A stretch of DNA of 64,000 nt from Pseudomonadota bacterium (GTDB lineage Bacteria > Pseudomonadota > Alphaproteobacteria > Sphingomonadales > Sphingomonadaceae). Positions within the stretch are counted from its first letter, which is position 1. Each line of letters starts with the position of its first letter. Under the pieces are notes generated by a model. It saw only the letters and a program-made list of their open reading frames with translations, made no database searches and was not told the origin of the DNA. A program made the translations under genes and the position numbers. The stretch spans positions 1-64,000 of the forward strand of contig JAEXAW010000012.1 of assembly GCA_023458055.1 (NCBI GenBank), written 5' to 3'. Positions 7,950-17,100 of this stretch are shown here, one piece after another.

Positions 7950-9488
7950 TCAAAGGCCGTCCGTTTGGCGCTTGAACTCTATCCGGCGCGCGCGCTCGAT
8001 ACCCACTGTCAATGCTATTACGCGACCGGATTCGTTACGAACAAAGCGCAATATGGCGTCGTCGCCGCGAAAAGCGTCTTCATATATGGGCACTAATTTC
8101 TGTTCGAAGTCTGGTTTATCTTCAATGCGCCACATAAGCCCCCCCGCAACGGTGCCAATGGTATAAATGGCGCCGACTTCGTCGCTCTCATATTTCCCGA
8201 AATAATCAGACTGTGAAATTGGCGAGCCGACCAAAGCAGGGGTTTTCAAATAGACGGCGATATTATTATCACGACCGGTAAGTTCGATCCGGTTTTTTGA
8301 GACAATCCGACTTTTTGTACTTTGGTAAACTTGTGGCGTCAGAACAGCACCGGTTGCCTGATCAACAAATAATCCCTCTGGTAGCGACTTCGCCTGAAGC
8401 GCAAGATCATTCTTTTTGGGAAGGAACCGCGCAGCAACATCGCGACCAAGTGTCGTGGGCGCATTGCCAGCATTACACAACATTGCTACCGACAGCTTTT
8501 GTGAGGGATAGCGACCCAACCAAGCACGATATCCAGCTGTAGAACCGGCATGTGATATTTCTTCGACGCCCTTGAACGTATAGTTGAACAGACCGCGACC
8601 GTAAGTAAGTTGGCGACCATCACGCAACTTACTACGCTCCGACAATTTGGTGGTTACAAACGTACCAAGCACGCCATCGTCGAGTGCCTTGTTCCAGATC
8701 AACAGGTCGCCAACCGTTGTTAGCAATCCGCCATTGCCATATGTATTTTCGAAAGGCATTTCCTGAAAATAACCAGTACTTCCCCATTCATAAGCTTGAG
8801 CCCGGCCGATCACAATATCTCTAAAATTGTCACGCCATCGCGTATGGCGCATACCAAGCGGGCGAAACAAAGTGTCTTGGCTAAATTCAGCCAAAGATTT
8901 TCCACTTACTCGAAAAACAATCTCCGTCAAAAGATTATAGCCGGAATTCGTATAACTAGATTCTGTTCCCGGCTCAAAATTGAGTGATTTCTGCTTCGTG
9001 ATTACCTTTAGCGCATCCTTTTGAGAATATACGCGGGACGTACGCGGCCATCCCGCCAATCGAACGACACCGCCCCAATCGCGCAAGCCACTTGTATGAT
9101 TCATCAATTGATCAATTGTGATTGTTGTACCGTAGTCAGGCAACTCTGGGATAATCGCACGGACATCGGTATCCAAGCTAAGTTTTCTGGCTTCGATCAA
9201 TTTCAGAATGGCTGCGGCCGTAAACTGCTTCGACACTGAGCCCGCCTCGAAAATTGTATCGGGGGTGATACGGATATTGTGTTCGATATCCGCCATACCA
9301 TAACCACGAACTGAAATGGGTACGCCATTTTGCGCAACCGCTATTGCACAGCCCGGAACTTTATCTTTGTTCCAGGCTGAGAAAATGGAATCTATATCAT
9401 ATACAACTTGACCAAAAGCTGCAGTGGGACAAGCCGCCACGAAAACAATTAACATAATTAATAAGGAAGAACCGACATTGAACCTCAT
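7950..9488 (-). CDS. Periplasmic class C beta-lactamase-fold serine hydrolase
   Basis: 512 residues with a signal peptide (about 1-26, ending AAFGQ). The catalytic set is complete: SVSK (S84-K87), YTN (Y179-N181) and HAG (H313-G315). The fold covers penicillin-binding proteins, D-aminopeptidases, esterases and class C beta-lactamases. The extra C-terminal domain of about 150 residues is seen in D-aminopeptidase and esterase branches rather than in true AmpC. An AGGGAGGCG ribosome-binding site precedes ATG 9488. It lies 19 bases downstream of the TonB receptor, so the two are almost surely co-transcribed; a role in cleaving the imported substrate is likely, possibly a D-amino-acid peptide. Confidence 0.85.
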   Translation of the reverse strand: MRFNVGSSLLIMLIVFVAACPTAAFGQVVYDIDSIFSAWNKDKVPGCAIAVAQNGVPISVRGYGMADIEHNIRITPDTIFEAGSVSKQFTAAAILKLIEARKLSLDTDVRAIIPELPDYGTTITIDQLMNHTSGLRDWGGVVRLAGWPRTSRVYSQKDALKVITKQKSLNFEPGTESSYTNSGYNLLTEIVFRVSGKSLAEFSQDTLFRPLGMRHTRWRDNFRDIVIGRAQAYEWGSTGYFQEMPFENTYGNGGLLTTVGDLLIWNKALDDGVLGTFVTTKLSERSKLRDGRQLTYGRGLFNYTFKGVEEISHAGSTAGYRAWLGRYPSQKLSVAMLCNAGNAPTTLGRDVAARFLPKKNDLALQAKSLPEGLFVDQATGAVLTPQVYQSTKSRIVSKNRIELTGRDNNIAVYLKTPALVGSPISQSDYFGKYESDEVGAIYTIGTVAGGLMWRIEDKPDFEQKLVPIYEDAFRGDDAILRFVRNESGRVIALTVGIERARRIEFKRQTDGL

Positions 9489-9507
9489 GTATATCGCCTC
9501 CCTAAAG

Positions 9508-12216
9508 CTAGAAACTTAATTTTACCGTTGTTGAAAAATAACGGCCTATCTCATCATAGTGTATCTGGCCAGTCGTCGTCAGCGGTGGGTCGCGGTCAAA
9601 AACATTGTTGACGTCAGCAGAAAGAGTGAATGCTCCAATTTTCACCCGCGCACCGAGGTCCAGATAGGTTCGCGCTGATACTCGGTTGTTTTCTATATCG
9701 AGTAAATGGTTCCACAGTCCCCCTCCAACATATCGAATACGCGCATCGACGCTCAACGCTGTATCATCGTAACTAACACCAAATGTACCGCGCCATTTGG
9801 GCGTACCGAAAGGAACTGCTTCCCCCACATCTCCAACATATTCGATCTTGCTAACTCCATCATCCGTCGTGAGTGTACTGACATAGGTGGCTAGCGCTCG
9901 AAAGCGTAATCTACCAGGTAGAGATTGCGACACTCTGCTAAGAGCAACCGTATAAGCAGCTTCGAAATCAATACCCTTAGTTTTATATTGGGCGAGGTTT
10001 ACAAATGTCGCGAATACCGTCGTGATGACGCCGTTCTGCCGCACAATCTGGTCACAAAGGGCGGTGTTCCCGTTGGCGCACCGTGTCACAATATCCTGTC
10101 CACTCAGTGTTGCGATTGCGCCTTTGATACCAATATCAAAATAGTCGACCGACAAATTGAAACCGGGTGCGAACGAAGGAGAATATGAGCCGCCAATAGT
10201 CGTCGTTGTTCCAATTTCTGGAGCAAGTATGGGATTACCGCCACCATAGGTGACAATTTGATATGTTGTCTGCGTAAGCGGATCGGCAATATTCGATTGG
10301 GTGGTCGAGCGCGTGTTATAAAGCTCCGTTAAGCTGCCGGAGCGAATGTCACGAGACCGCGAAACACGGAGCAATAGATCATCATAAATACGATTGGTTG
10401 CGCCAAGCTTCCATGACCACACGTTGCCTGTGTTGCTGTAATGACTGTAGCGCGCCGCCGCGCTAAACTCGAGTTTGCTATAGTCTTCATCGATCAAAGG
10501 GATTGCTGTTTCAGCGAATCCTTCTTTCACACTGAAGCCCCCGTTGATCTCTGAGAAATTGAAAGTTGCAAATGCGCGCTCCCGAGAAAGCGCATCAAGC
10601 TCGCTTGATGTGATTGATTCCCAACGCGCTTCTGCGCCGACGGCGACTGAAACGGGGCCGGCCCAAAGTTCGAAAGGGTCGCCGCGCAGGCTAATGCCTG
10701 CGGTATCTAACTTGGTTGTATTTCGTACATGTGCGTCCGATGAGAAAGCATATGCGACCGCTGCAGGATCGGCATTGCCTTCACCAAACAAATTGAGCGG
10801 TCGACACGCAGTGTTTGGATCTGTCAAAGCTACACGACAAACAGGTCCATTTGGACTTGCAACAACGTCGATGGCTCGAGTGAAATTAGCAGCTACTTTT
10901 TGATTCAGATAACCGCGGTCATCTGTTAGCTGTCCGTGCCCAAAATAGGCACTGTAGCGCCATTTGCCGTCTCCGAACGAACCATCTACGCCTACCGCTG
11001 CTTCGAGCGTCTCGCGAAAATAGCCAAATGTTCGGTATCCATAGTCTTCAAACACTCGACCAAAGCGAAAACTTGTCTGTCCAGCTGCCACGAGTTGAGC
11101 TCTGACGGCGGCTGGAAGGAACGGGTTGTCGCGCGAGATAGTAATGTTGTCGCGATTACTCTCTGCGTAAAAGGGGTATTGAGCCCACATACGAGAATAG
11201 CTCCCGTCAACCCATAACTTGGCGTTGTTGAGATCGTAGCTCGCGCGTGCATAACCTGTGACACGCTGATATGGTGCTGATAAGGCAGTCTCAGCGCGTA
11301 GGCTCGTTCCTTCACCGCCGACCATAACTTGAGTGCCACGGGGATTGCCATAAACAAATGGACGTAGTGTTCCGTCACGATTAAACGTATTTCCGGCAAG
11401 AGCTCCCGAGGTGATCAAGCCTCCAACACTCGCGTTAGAGTATAAAACGTCTGGTGCGATCACGAAAGCATGCGCAGAACCGGCGGGGTTCGTATATAAA
11501 GTTGTACTCCCTAGATTTTTCCGCGAATAACGATCGAGAATCCCCTCATCGTTCAAATATTGCGCGCCGATCATAAAATGACCCGCTCCGTCGGCGAATT
11601 TTACTCCGAACGTGCCGTCGAACCCAAAACGGAATTGGTCGCCACGAGAAGAAATCCCGCTTTGTATACCGAGCGTTACTCCTTCCAGTGAATCGTTCAA
11701 GATAATGTTGACAACTCCGCCGACCGCCCCTGAGCCCCAGGCTGCAGAGGCGCCGCCGGTGACAACTTCCACGCGTTGGATCAATCCCTGCGGGACCGTG
11801 TTCAGATCGCCAGCCCCAGTGAAGCGGCGACCATTCAAAAGTGTCAGTGTACGTGATGTACCAAGTCCGCGAAGATCAGCAGGCGAGGAGCCGGACGCGG
11901 TACCGGAAAAATTAGTTACGGGCGTCGTAGTGGCCCGAAACTGCGGCAAGTCGTTGAGGACTTGTGCGATGCTGGGTCGATTACCTTTAAGTAGGTCATC
12001 GCCACTGATTACAGTGGTGGGTGTGGGTGCTTGAAAACCCGCTTTATCAATGCGTGAGCCTGTCACCAATATTTCGCCGTCTTCCGCGTCGGCGGGTTGG
12101 CTCGGTTCAGGATTGATCGAGTCAAATTGCTGCGCATTGGCATAGGTTGAGAATGTCATTAATGCACTTGCCGCAACCGTGAGAGTTAACTGGCGTTGTA
12201 ATACACTATGGATCAT
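9508..12216 (-). CDS. TonB-dependent outer-membrane receptor
   Basis: 902 residues. There is a signal peptide (about 1-28, ending TYANAQQ), a plug domain (about 45-165, with GEILVTGSRID and RVEVVTGGASAAWGSGAVGG) and a beta-barrel ending in FSTTVKLSF with the terminal phenylalanine used for outer-membrane insertion. ATG 12216 is preceded by GGGAGGGG; an earlier in-frame start lacks one. No FecA-type N-terminal signalling domain is seen, although a FecI-like sigma factor lies downstream. Codon use is more AT-rich than in the core genes. It heads the four-gene unit; the substrate is unknown. Confidence 0.9.
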   Translation of the reverse strand: MIHSVLQRQLTLTVAASALMTFSTYANAQQFDSINPEPSQPADAEDGEILVTGSRIDKAGFQAPTPTTVISGDDLLKGNRPSIAQVLNDLPQFRATTTPVTNFSGTASGSSPADLRGLGTSRTLTLLNGRRFTGAGDLNTVPQGLIQRVEVVTGGASAAWGSGAVGGVVNIILNDSLEGVTLGIQSGISSRGDQFRFGFDGTFGVKFADGAGHFMIGAQYLNDEGILDRYSRKNLGSTTLYTNPAGSAHAFVIAPDVLYSNASVGGLITSGALAGNTFNRDGTLRPFVYGNPRGTQVMVGGEGTSLRAETALSAPYQRVTGYARASYDLNNAKLWVDGSYSRMWAQYPFYAESNRDNITISRDNPFLPAAVRAQLVAAGQTSFRFGRVFEDYGYRTFGYFRETLEAAVGVDGSFGDGKWRYSAYFGHGQLTDDRGYLNQKVAANFTRAIDVVASPNGPVCRVALTDPNTACRPLNLFGEGNADPAAVAYAFSSDAHVRNTTKLDTAGISLRGDPFELWAGPVSVAVGAEARWESITSSELDALSRERAFATFNFSEINGGFSVKEGFAETAIPLIDEDYSKLEFSAAARYSHYSNTGNVWSWKLGATNRIYDDLLLRVSRSRDIRSGSLTELYNTRSTTQSNIADPLTQTTYQIVTYGGGNPILAPEIGTTTTIGGSYSPSFAPGFNLSVDYFDIGIKGAIATLSGQDIVTRCANGNTALCDQIVRQNGVITTVFATFVNLAQYKTKGIDFEAAYTVALSRVSQSLPGRLRFRALATYVSTLTTDDGVSKIEYVGDVGEAVPFGTPKWRGTFGVSYDDTALSVDARIRYVGGGLWNHLLDIENNRVSARTYLDLGARVKIGAFTLSADVNNVFDRDPPLTTTGQIHYDEIGRYFSTTVKLSF

Positions 12217-12313
12217 AATTTCCCCTCCCATTGCGTCGATAGACCACTGCTTCATTTAGATTGACGTAAATAAATCGATAAACCGAACGTCACCCTTTTA
12301 TTTTTTTGTACAC

Positions 12314-12328
12314 GGCAGGGTACCTGCC
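12314..12328 (+). promoter_or_regulatory. GGCAGG/CCTGCC palindrome in receptor upstream region
   Basis: A perfect 6-base inverted repeat with a 3-base spacer lies about 100 bases upstream of the TonB receptor start. It could be an operator for the four-gene unit. The surrounding stretch 12217-12627 is about 410 bases without a gene; it contains T-runs and otherwise nothing recognisable. Confidence 0.35.
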
Positions 12329-12627
12329 TCAACGGTCAATTACTGCTCGCGGCAACTTTAAGCCCAAATCGTCGAGCGTAAATTTTGCAAAAAAATATGA
12401 TCTATGAATTCAATATGCCAGCGAATGGCCGTCGCTCAGCATAGTGCGGGTCATCGCAAGTTCGACTGTGCGCGCTGGCAAATCCCTGTTCGTGAACACA
12501 TCCGACCGCGACCGTTATCTAAAAGTGGCAGGTCGCACCGCAAAAAGATTCGTTTCATATAAAGCTGTTATTGAATCGAAGCATCGTGCAGTTTGGCTAG
12601 TTTCGACGCAAAGACGATCAATGCGCA

Positions 12628-12980
12628 TTGGAAATCCAGGCGCCGGTTTCGTTCGAAGAATTTGTAACAAGTAGCCGAAATGCGATCATCTATGCGCGCC
12701 CCGAATACGGCCGCACCAGCCTCCTTCGGGAACTGCGGTATCGCATGGTGCGGGAGATTAAAGGCGACGAGTTCCGCGCCTTCCCGTCATCATCGATTTT
12801 TCGCAAGTCGCGCAGAACGCCGCGCGGGGGCTCGGGTTGGCCCGTGGGGGTGCTGTACCATTGCCTGTATCCGGGTCCAATGGAAAATTCGCCCCGGTCA
12901 ATCGGCCCGTTCTGATGGAGCAGTTTGTCGAGACCACCCTAGAGCAGGCTGCCGAAAACCAGAGCTACTGGGCTACTTAG
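12628..12980 (+). pseudogene. Frameshifted STAND/NACHT-like NTPase remnant
   Basis: The first frame gives a P-loop-like stretch, IIYARPEYGRTSLLRELRYR, in which the invariant GK of Walker A is replaced (GRTS). Near base 12775 the sequence continues sensibly only in another frame, reading RVPRLPVIIDFSQVAQNAAR and later VNRPVLMEQFVETTLEQAAE. A strand such as LPVIIDF after the P-loop is usual in NACHT/STAND NTPases. The frame stops at the left edge of the IS5-like sequence, so the gene is both frameshifted and cut by insertion. The family call is tentative. Confidence 0.45.
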
Positions 12981-13211
12981 GCTCAGGACCCATTAAATAG
13001 CTTGCATATATGTGGAACGGTTGATTCAGTGGTGGCGCAAGGAGGCGTTGCCATGAGTGATTTGATCTGGTTGTCGGAGGCGCAGATGCGCCGGATTGAG
13101 CCGTATTTTCCATTGTCGCACGGGGTTCCCCGGGTTGATGATCGGCGGATCATCGCCGGCATCATCTTTGTGATCCGCATGGCCTGCGCTGGCGTGATGC
13201 GCCTGCGGCAG
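12979..13211 (+). mobile_element. IS5-family element, left end and transposase N-terminus only
   Basis: The putative left terminal repeat begins TAGGCTCAGGACCCATTA. The transposase frame starts at ATG 13053 behind AGGAGG (MSDLIWLSEAQMRRIEPYF, then PRVDDRRIIAGIIFVIR), the usual N-terminus of IS5-type transposases. After IR the expected NGLRWRDAPA appears only if one base is added, so there is a one-base deletion near 13180. The element then stops at about 13211 against an unrelated IS fragment. The catalytic DDE domain and the right end are missing; it cannot move itself. Confidence 0.75.
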
Positions 13212-13293
13212 GCCCCACAGGCTGTCGACAGTTCGCTCGCCCGCCTTACGGAGCATGGCTTTGAGCTGGGAGAACGCCTTCTCGATGGGAGCA
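13212..13293 (-). pseudogene. IS630-family transposase C-terminal fragment
   Basis: On the minus strand the frame reads APIEKAFSQLKAMLRKAGER then TVDSLWG, the characteristic C-terminal block of IS630-type transposases (usual form 'NPIExxFxKLKxxLRKAxxRTVxxLW'). Only about 28 codons remain, lying back-to-back with the IS5 fragment on one side and 3 bases from the integrase stop on the other. It records a second transposon at this spot. Confidence 0.65.
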
Positions 13294-13295
13294 CG

Positions 13296-14501
13296 TCAAT
13301 TTGACTGATGTATAAGCATTTTCAGGCTATCCAAATAATCACTCCACCATTGCGCCATACGAACGCGTTCGTCCCAGTAAGTCCCGCGGTTATAGGTGGC
13401 GCGGATTGCATTAGCGTCGCGGTGCGCGAGGGCGCGTTCGATGGCGTCCGGGTGCCATAACCCGCTTTCGTTCAACAATGTTGACGCAGTCGAACGAAAC
13501 CCGTGGGCTGTCACCTCATCCTTGTCAAAACCCATGCGACGGAATGACGCATTAATCGTGTTTTCGCTCATGGGGCGCTGGTTCGTGTGCATCGCGGGAA
13601 ACACGAAACCATTCTGACCGGTGAAGTTCCGCAACTCTAGCAACATCGCTTTAACTTGGCGCGACAGAGGCACACTGTGGGGTCTCCGCATTTTCATCCT
13701 GTTTGCTGAGATAGTCCAAACGTCTTTTTGGAAATCAAATTCGTCCCATTCCGCATGACGAAGCTCGCCGGGACGCACATACACATGGGGTAAGATTTGC
13801 ATTGCGTAGCGAATTACCGCTGAACCGGTGAAATTGTCGACAGAGCGGAGTAGTTCGCCCAGTTTTTCTGGTTCAAGGATTGCGGCGTAGCTTCGAGCTT
13901 TAGGAGTAAGAAGTGCGCCCTGGAGCAGTGATGTCGGGTCGGCACTGCACCGTCCCGTGGCAGCCCCATACCGGAATACTCGGCTCGCGAATGAACGGCA
14001 CTTCTTTGCCGTCTCTAAAGTGCCTTTTGCCTCGAGGCGTTTCAGGGCGGCCAGCATCATCTGCGGATCAATGTCACTGATCGGCATTTTGCCTATGGCA
14101 CCGTTGAGTTCGCCAAGAAACCAGCGCGCCTTTTTAACCGTCGCGTCGGCCCGCTTCTCTCCGACCATCTTATGCTCAATATATTCTGTGGCTACCGAGT
14201 TGAAAGTGTTCGCCGCGTTGAGGTGGGCGGTTGCCTTTTCGCGCTTGCGTTCAAGGGCCGGGTCAATCCCTTGGTGCAGTTTCACGCGATGTCGATCACG
14301 CACTTTTCTGGCTTCTGCAAGCGAGACATTAGGCCATGCGCCAAGAGCAAGTCGCTTTTCTTTCCCCCCGTACCGATACTTGAATCTCCAAAGCTTTGAG
14401 CCATTGGGAAATATTTCAAGGTACAAACCAAGACTATCCGCCCGTTTATATGGTTTTTGACGCGGCGTTAAACCACTGATTTCAGAGTGTTTAACGGTCA
14501 T
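13296..14501 (-). CDS. P4-type tyrosine recombinase (island integrase)
   Basis: 401 residues. There is an N-terminal DUF4102-like arm-binding domain (about 1-90, with DSLGLYLEIFPNGSKLWRFK and LALGAWPNVSLAEAR), a core-binding domain (about 95-190) and a catalytic domain. Catalytic residues are visible: Arg in YVRPGELRHAEW, HGFRS (His-x-x-Arg), and a C-terminal Tyr in NRGTYWDERVRM. The length is normal for the family, so it may be active. It begins 180 bases from the 3' end of tRNA-Leu and points away from it, the standard layout for islands that integrate into a tRNA 3' end. It presumably mobilised the accessory DNA to its left. Confidence 0.9.
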   Translation of the reverse strand: MTVKHSEISGLTPRQKPYKRADSLGLYLEIFPNGSKLWRFKYRYGGKEKRLALGAWPNVSLAEARKVRDRHRVKLHQGIDPALERKREKATAHLNAANTFNSVATEYIEHKMVGEKRADATVKKARWFLGELNGAIGKMPISDIDPQMMLAALKRLEAKGTLETAKKCRSFASRVFRYGAATGRCSADPTSLLQGALLTPKARSYAAILEPEKLGELLRSVDNFTGSAVIRYAMQILPHVYVRPGELRHAEWDEFDFQKDVWTISANRMKMRRPHSVPLSRQVKAMLLELRNFTGQNGFVFPAMHTNQRPMSENTINASFRRMGFDKDEVTAHGFRSTASTLLNESGLWHPDAIERALAHRDANAIRATYNRGTYWDERVRMAQWWSDYLDSLKMLIHQSN

Positions 14502-14502
14502 T

Positions 14503-14565
14503 TGGGGGCATCACTTTTCGTGATGTGGGGTATTAAAGGGGTCGATGCCCCCATCCATGCCCCCA
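14503..14565. repeat. Three ATGCCCCCA repeats between integrase and tRNA (arm-site candidates)
   Basis: The 9-base word ATGCCCCCA occurs at 14545-14553 and 14557-14565, and in inverted orientation at 14503-14511, touching the integrase start. Short repeats in the integrase promoter next to the tRNA attachment site are what arm-type binding sites of P4 integrases look like. They could also allow autorepression. Confidence 0.45.
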
Positions 14566-14677
14566 CTAGTGCCTGAACAGCGTTGAACATGCTTGTACTC
14601 CGTCGGTCAATAACAGAGTATTTTTAGCAGTTTTCTGCGGTTTATTAAACCGCTTTGATCATCTCTGAACAGGGGAA

Positions 14678-14765
14678 TGGTGCCCAGAAGAGGACTCGAA
14701 CCTCCACGCCCTTGCGAGCGCCAGCACCTGAAGCTGGTGCGTCTACCAATTCCGCCATCTGGGCA
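14678..14765 (-). tRNA. tRNA-Leu (anticodon CAG)
   Basis: The minus strand begins TGCCCAGATGGCGGAATTGG and ends in CTGGGCA plus encoded CCA. The anticodon stem CCAGC/GCTGG holds loop TTCAGGT, giving anticodon CAG. A long variable arm (GGCGCTCGCAAGGGCGT region) and the TTCGAGTCC T-loop are present, as expected for leucine tRNA. Its 3' end faces the integrase, so it is the likely attachment site. Confidence 0.95.
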
Positions 14766-14847
14766 CGGGGTAGGTGGGCGCGGATAGCGGGCGGGCGGCG
14801 CGCTGTCAACGGATGAAAAGCATATGTGGTGTCTATCCTTGCTCCTT

Positions 14848-16041
14848 TTACTCGGTCGGGTCTGGCCAAGCTGTCAGCTTCACCAGAATATCATTATGTT
14901 CGCCCAGCATCGGGGCGGCTTTACCGGTTGCAAGGGTGGCGTCCGAAAAGCGGATCGGCGTGCGCACGCCGGGGGTTGATTGACCGCTTTGGCCGGTGCA
15001 GTCGATCTGCATCCCGCGGGCAATAATCTGAGGGTCGGCGAACACCTCATCCACCGCATTGATCGGCCCGGCGGGGACGCCATTTTGCTCGCACAGTTGA
15101 AGCAGCGCCTCCTTTGTCCGCTTGGCGGTTTCCGCGCTGAGGTCCGCTGATAGAGCATCGCGATGGCGAACCCGCAGCGCGTTGCTCGCATAGTCTGGAT
15201 TATCCGCAAGATCGTCCCGGCCAAGCGCCGTCACAAATTTGCGGAACTGCCCGTCGTTGCCGACCGCGAGGATGAAATGACCATCACTGCTCGGAAACAC
15301 GGAATAAGGCGCGATATTGGGGTGGGCATTGCCCATGCGGTGTGGCGCGGTGCCCGACACCAGATAGTTCATCGCTTGGTTGGCAAGGACACCGGTCATG
15401 CAATCGAGCAGGGCCATATCGATATGCTGGCCCGTGCCAGTGCGCGTGCGTTGGGCGAGCGCCGCCTGGATCGCGATAGTGCTATAAAGGCCGGTAAAGA
15501 TGTCGGCGAAGGCAACGCCGATTTTCTGGGGTGAGCCATCGGGTTCGCCGGTTAAGTCCATGATCCCGCTCATCCCTTGCACGATGAAATCATAGCCAGC
15601 GCGCGCGGCATAAGGGCCGTCCTGCCCGAACCCCGTCACCGAACAATAGATCAAGCCGGGATTGATGCTGGATAGCGCCGCATAATCCAGCCCATATTTG
15701 GCGAGCCCGCCGAGCTTGAAATTTTCGACCAGCACATCGGCTTCTCGCACGAGGGTGCGGACTTGCTCCTGGCCTTCCGGGGTGGTGAAGTCGATTACGA
15801 CCGACCGTTTGCCACGGTTGCAGGCGTGGAAATAGGCGGCATCCGAGCGGCCGTCGGCGCGCTCGATGAAGGGCGGGCCCCATTGCCGCGTGTCATCGCC
15901 GGCGGGACTTTCGACCTTGATCACGTCCGCACCAAGGTCCGCCAGCGTCTGCCCGATCCAGGGTCCGGCGAGGATGCGGGCGAGTTCGAGTACCTTCAAT
16001 CCGGTGAGCGGCGGGGGGGCGGGGTGAGGGGCGGAGGCCAT
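14848..16041 (-). CDS. CaiB/BaiF family (class III) CoA-transferase
   Basis: 397 residues from ATG 16041. The N-terminus (LTGLKVLELARILAGPW, then ADLGADVIKVE) and the block DDTRQWGPPFIE, followed later by HPNIAPYSVF, are standard for formyl-CoA-transferase relatives, which swap CoA between carboxylic acids through an aspartyl intermediate (Asp in DMALLDCMTG). An upstream in-frame extension to 16242 is unlike the family and was rejected. It is divergent from a TetR regulator across about 370 bases, which probably governs it. The acid substrate is not predictable. Confidence 0.88.
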   Translation of the reverse strand: MASAPHPAPPPLTGLKVLELARILAGPWIGQTLADLGADVIKVESPAGDDTRQWGPPFIERADGRSDAAYFHACNRGKRSVVIDFTTPEGQEQVRTLVREADVLVENFKLGGLAKYGLDYAALSSINPGLIYCSVTGFGQDGPYAARAGYDFIVQGMSGIMDLTGEPDGSPQKIGVAFADIFTGLYSTIAIQAALAQRTRTGTGQHIDMALLDCMTGVLANQAMNYLVSGTAPHRMGNAHPNIAPYSVFPSSDGHFILAVGNDGQFRKFVTALGRDDLADNPDYASNALRVRHRDALSADLSAETAKRTKEALLQLCEQNGVPAGPINAVDEVFADPQIIARGMQIDCTGQSGQSTPGVRTPIRFSDATLATGKAAPMLGEHNDILVKLTAWPDPTE

Positions 16042-16413
16042 GGCTGCAACTTTTCTGTTCGGGATTCGTAGTTTGCAGTGAATAGCAGGTCGGTCCTGAG
16101 GGTGTAATATTTTTGAAGACCGGAACATTACAGCCACGTCTTCCGCTTGCTGAGTGATGATGCGAAGTAGTTGATCTCTTTCAAGATATTGGACGAAAGA
16201 GCGCCTGCGTATTGGAACTTCCGGTACGGAAAAGTTGGTCAATAAATGTTTGCCCTGTTTACACCTGCGCGAAACTGCTTAATATCAAAGGCATAGCGAC
16301 GGTGTGAGCGTTTCAGCGCGAGCAGCGATGGGCCGCAGTTATGAAGGGTCAAGCGTGTGAAACGGCTCCAAAACCGGGAAAGCCTGCGTTCCGGCGAGGA
16401 TAAACATTCCGAA

Positions 16414-17058
16414 ATGAAGATCGCGCCGCGCCAACGCCGTGCCCGCGTGACCATTGAGGCGATCCTGGATGCGACCACCGAATTGCTGGTCGAACATGGC
16501 GTCGAAAATCTGTCGACCAACATGATTTGCGAAAAGGCCGGGCTCACCCCTCCCGCCCTGTACCGCTATTTCCCGAATAAATATGCGGTTCTCAAAGAAC
16601 TCGCGGTTCGGCTCAAAAATATGCAGATTGACCTGTTCAGCCAATGGCTGGAAAAAGACGGGCCGATGCTGGTCAAGGAGGGCGGGCATGGCAAACCGGC
16701 GCCTATCGCCGAAGCCATTTATCAACTCGAAATGGCGATCTATTCCGCGATGAAAGAATCGCCAGCAAACATCTGGATTGCGCGGCTGGTGCGTACCCAG
16801 CCCGCGATGACGGAGTTGCGGAGTGAATGGCGCGCGCGTTCGCTGATGCAGTTAAAGGAATATCTGGGGTTACACACTTTCTATGCCTCGTTGGAAGAGG
16901 TGTTTGTATGCGCCTCGGTCACGGTTGAATTCATCCATTCGACCATTGAAATGGTTGCCGAAAATGAAGCGCTCAATCCGCAGATGACCTTCCGCACGGT
17001 CGCCAATATGGTGGCGGCAGAATTTGTCCGTCTGGCGACACCCGAAAGCGAGCGGTGA
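16414..17058 (+). CDS. TetR-family transcriptional regulator
   Basis: About 214 residues. The helix-turn-helix (about 12-58) reads TIEAILDATTELLVEHGVEN then AGLTPPALYRYFPNKYAVL. The C-terminal ligand domain is helical and undefined. ATG 16414 follows GGCGAGGA at somewhat long spacing; a GTG at 16357 is an alternative that adds 19 residues. It is divergent from the CoA-transferase gene. The intergenic stretch 16042-16413 holds both promoters, and no obvious operator palindrome was recognised. Confidence 0.85.
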   Translation: MKIAPRQRRARVTIEAILDATTELLVEHGVENLSTNMICEKAGLTPPALYRYFPNKYAVLKELAVRLKNMQIDLFSQWLEKDGPMLVKEGGHGKPAPIAEAIYQLEMAIYSAMKESPANIWIARLVRTQPAMTELRSEWRARSLMQLKEYLGLHTFYASLEEVFVCASVTVEFIHSTIEMVAENEALNPQMTFRTVANMVAAEFVRLATPESER

Positions 17059-17100
17059 TCAGGGCAGGGTAACAAGGGCGGCACGCGTGTGAGTTTACAA

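Noticed and set aside
7950..9488. AmpC-type resistance beta-lactamase
   Set aside because: The catalytic motifs fit the whole superfamily; the extra C-terminal domain and TonB-operon context point to another hydrolase.
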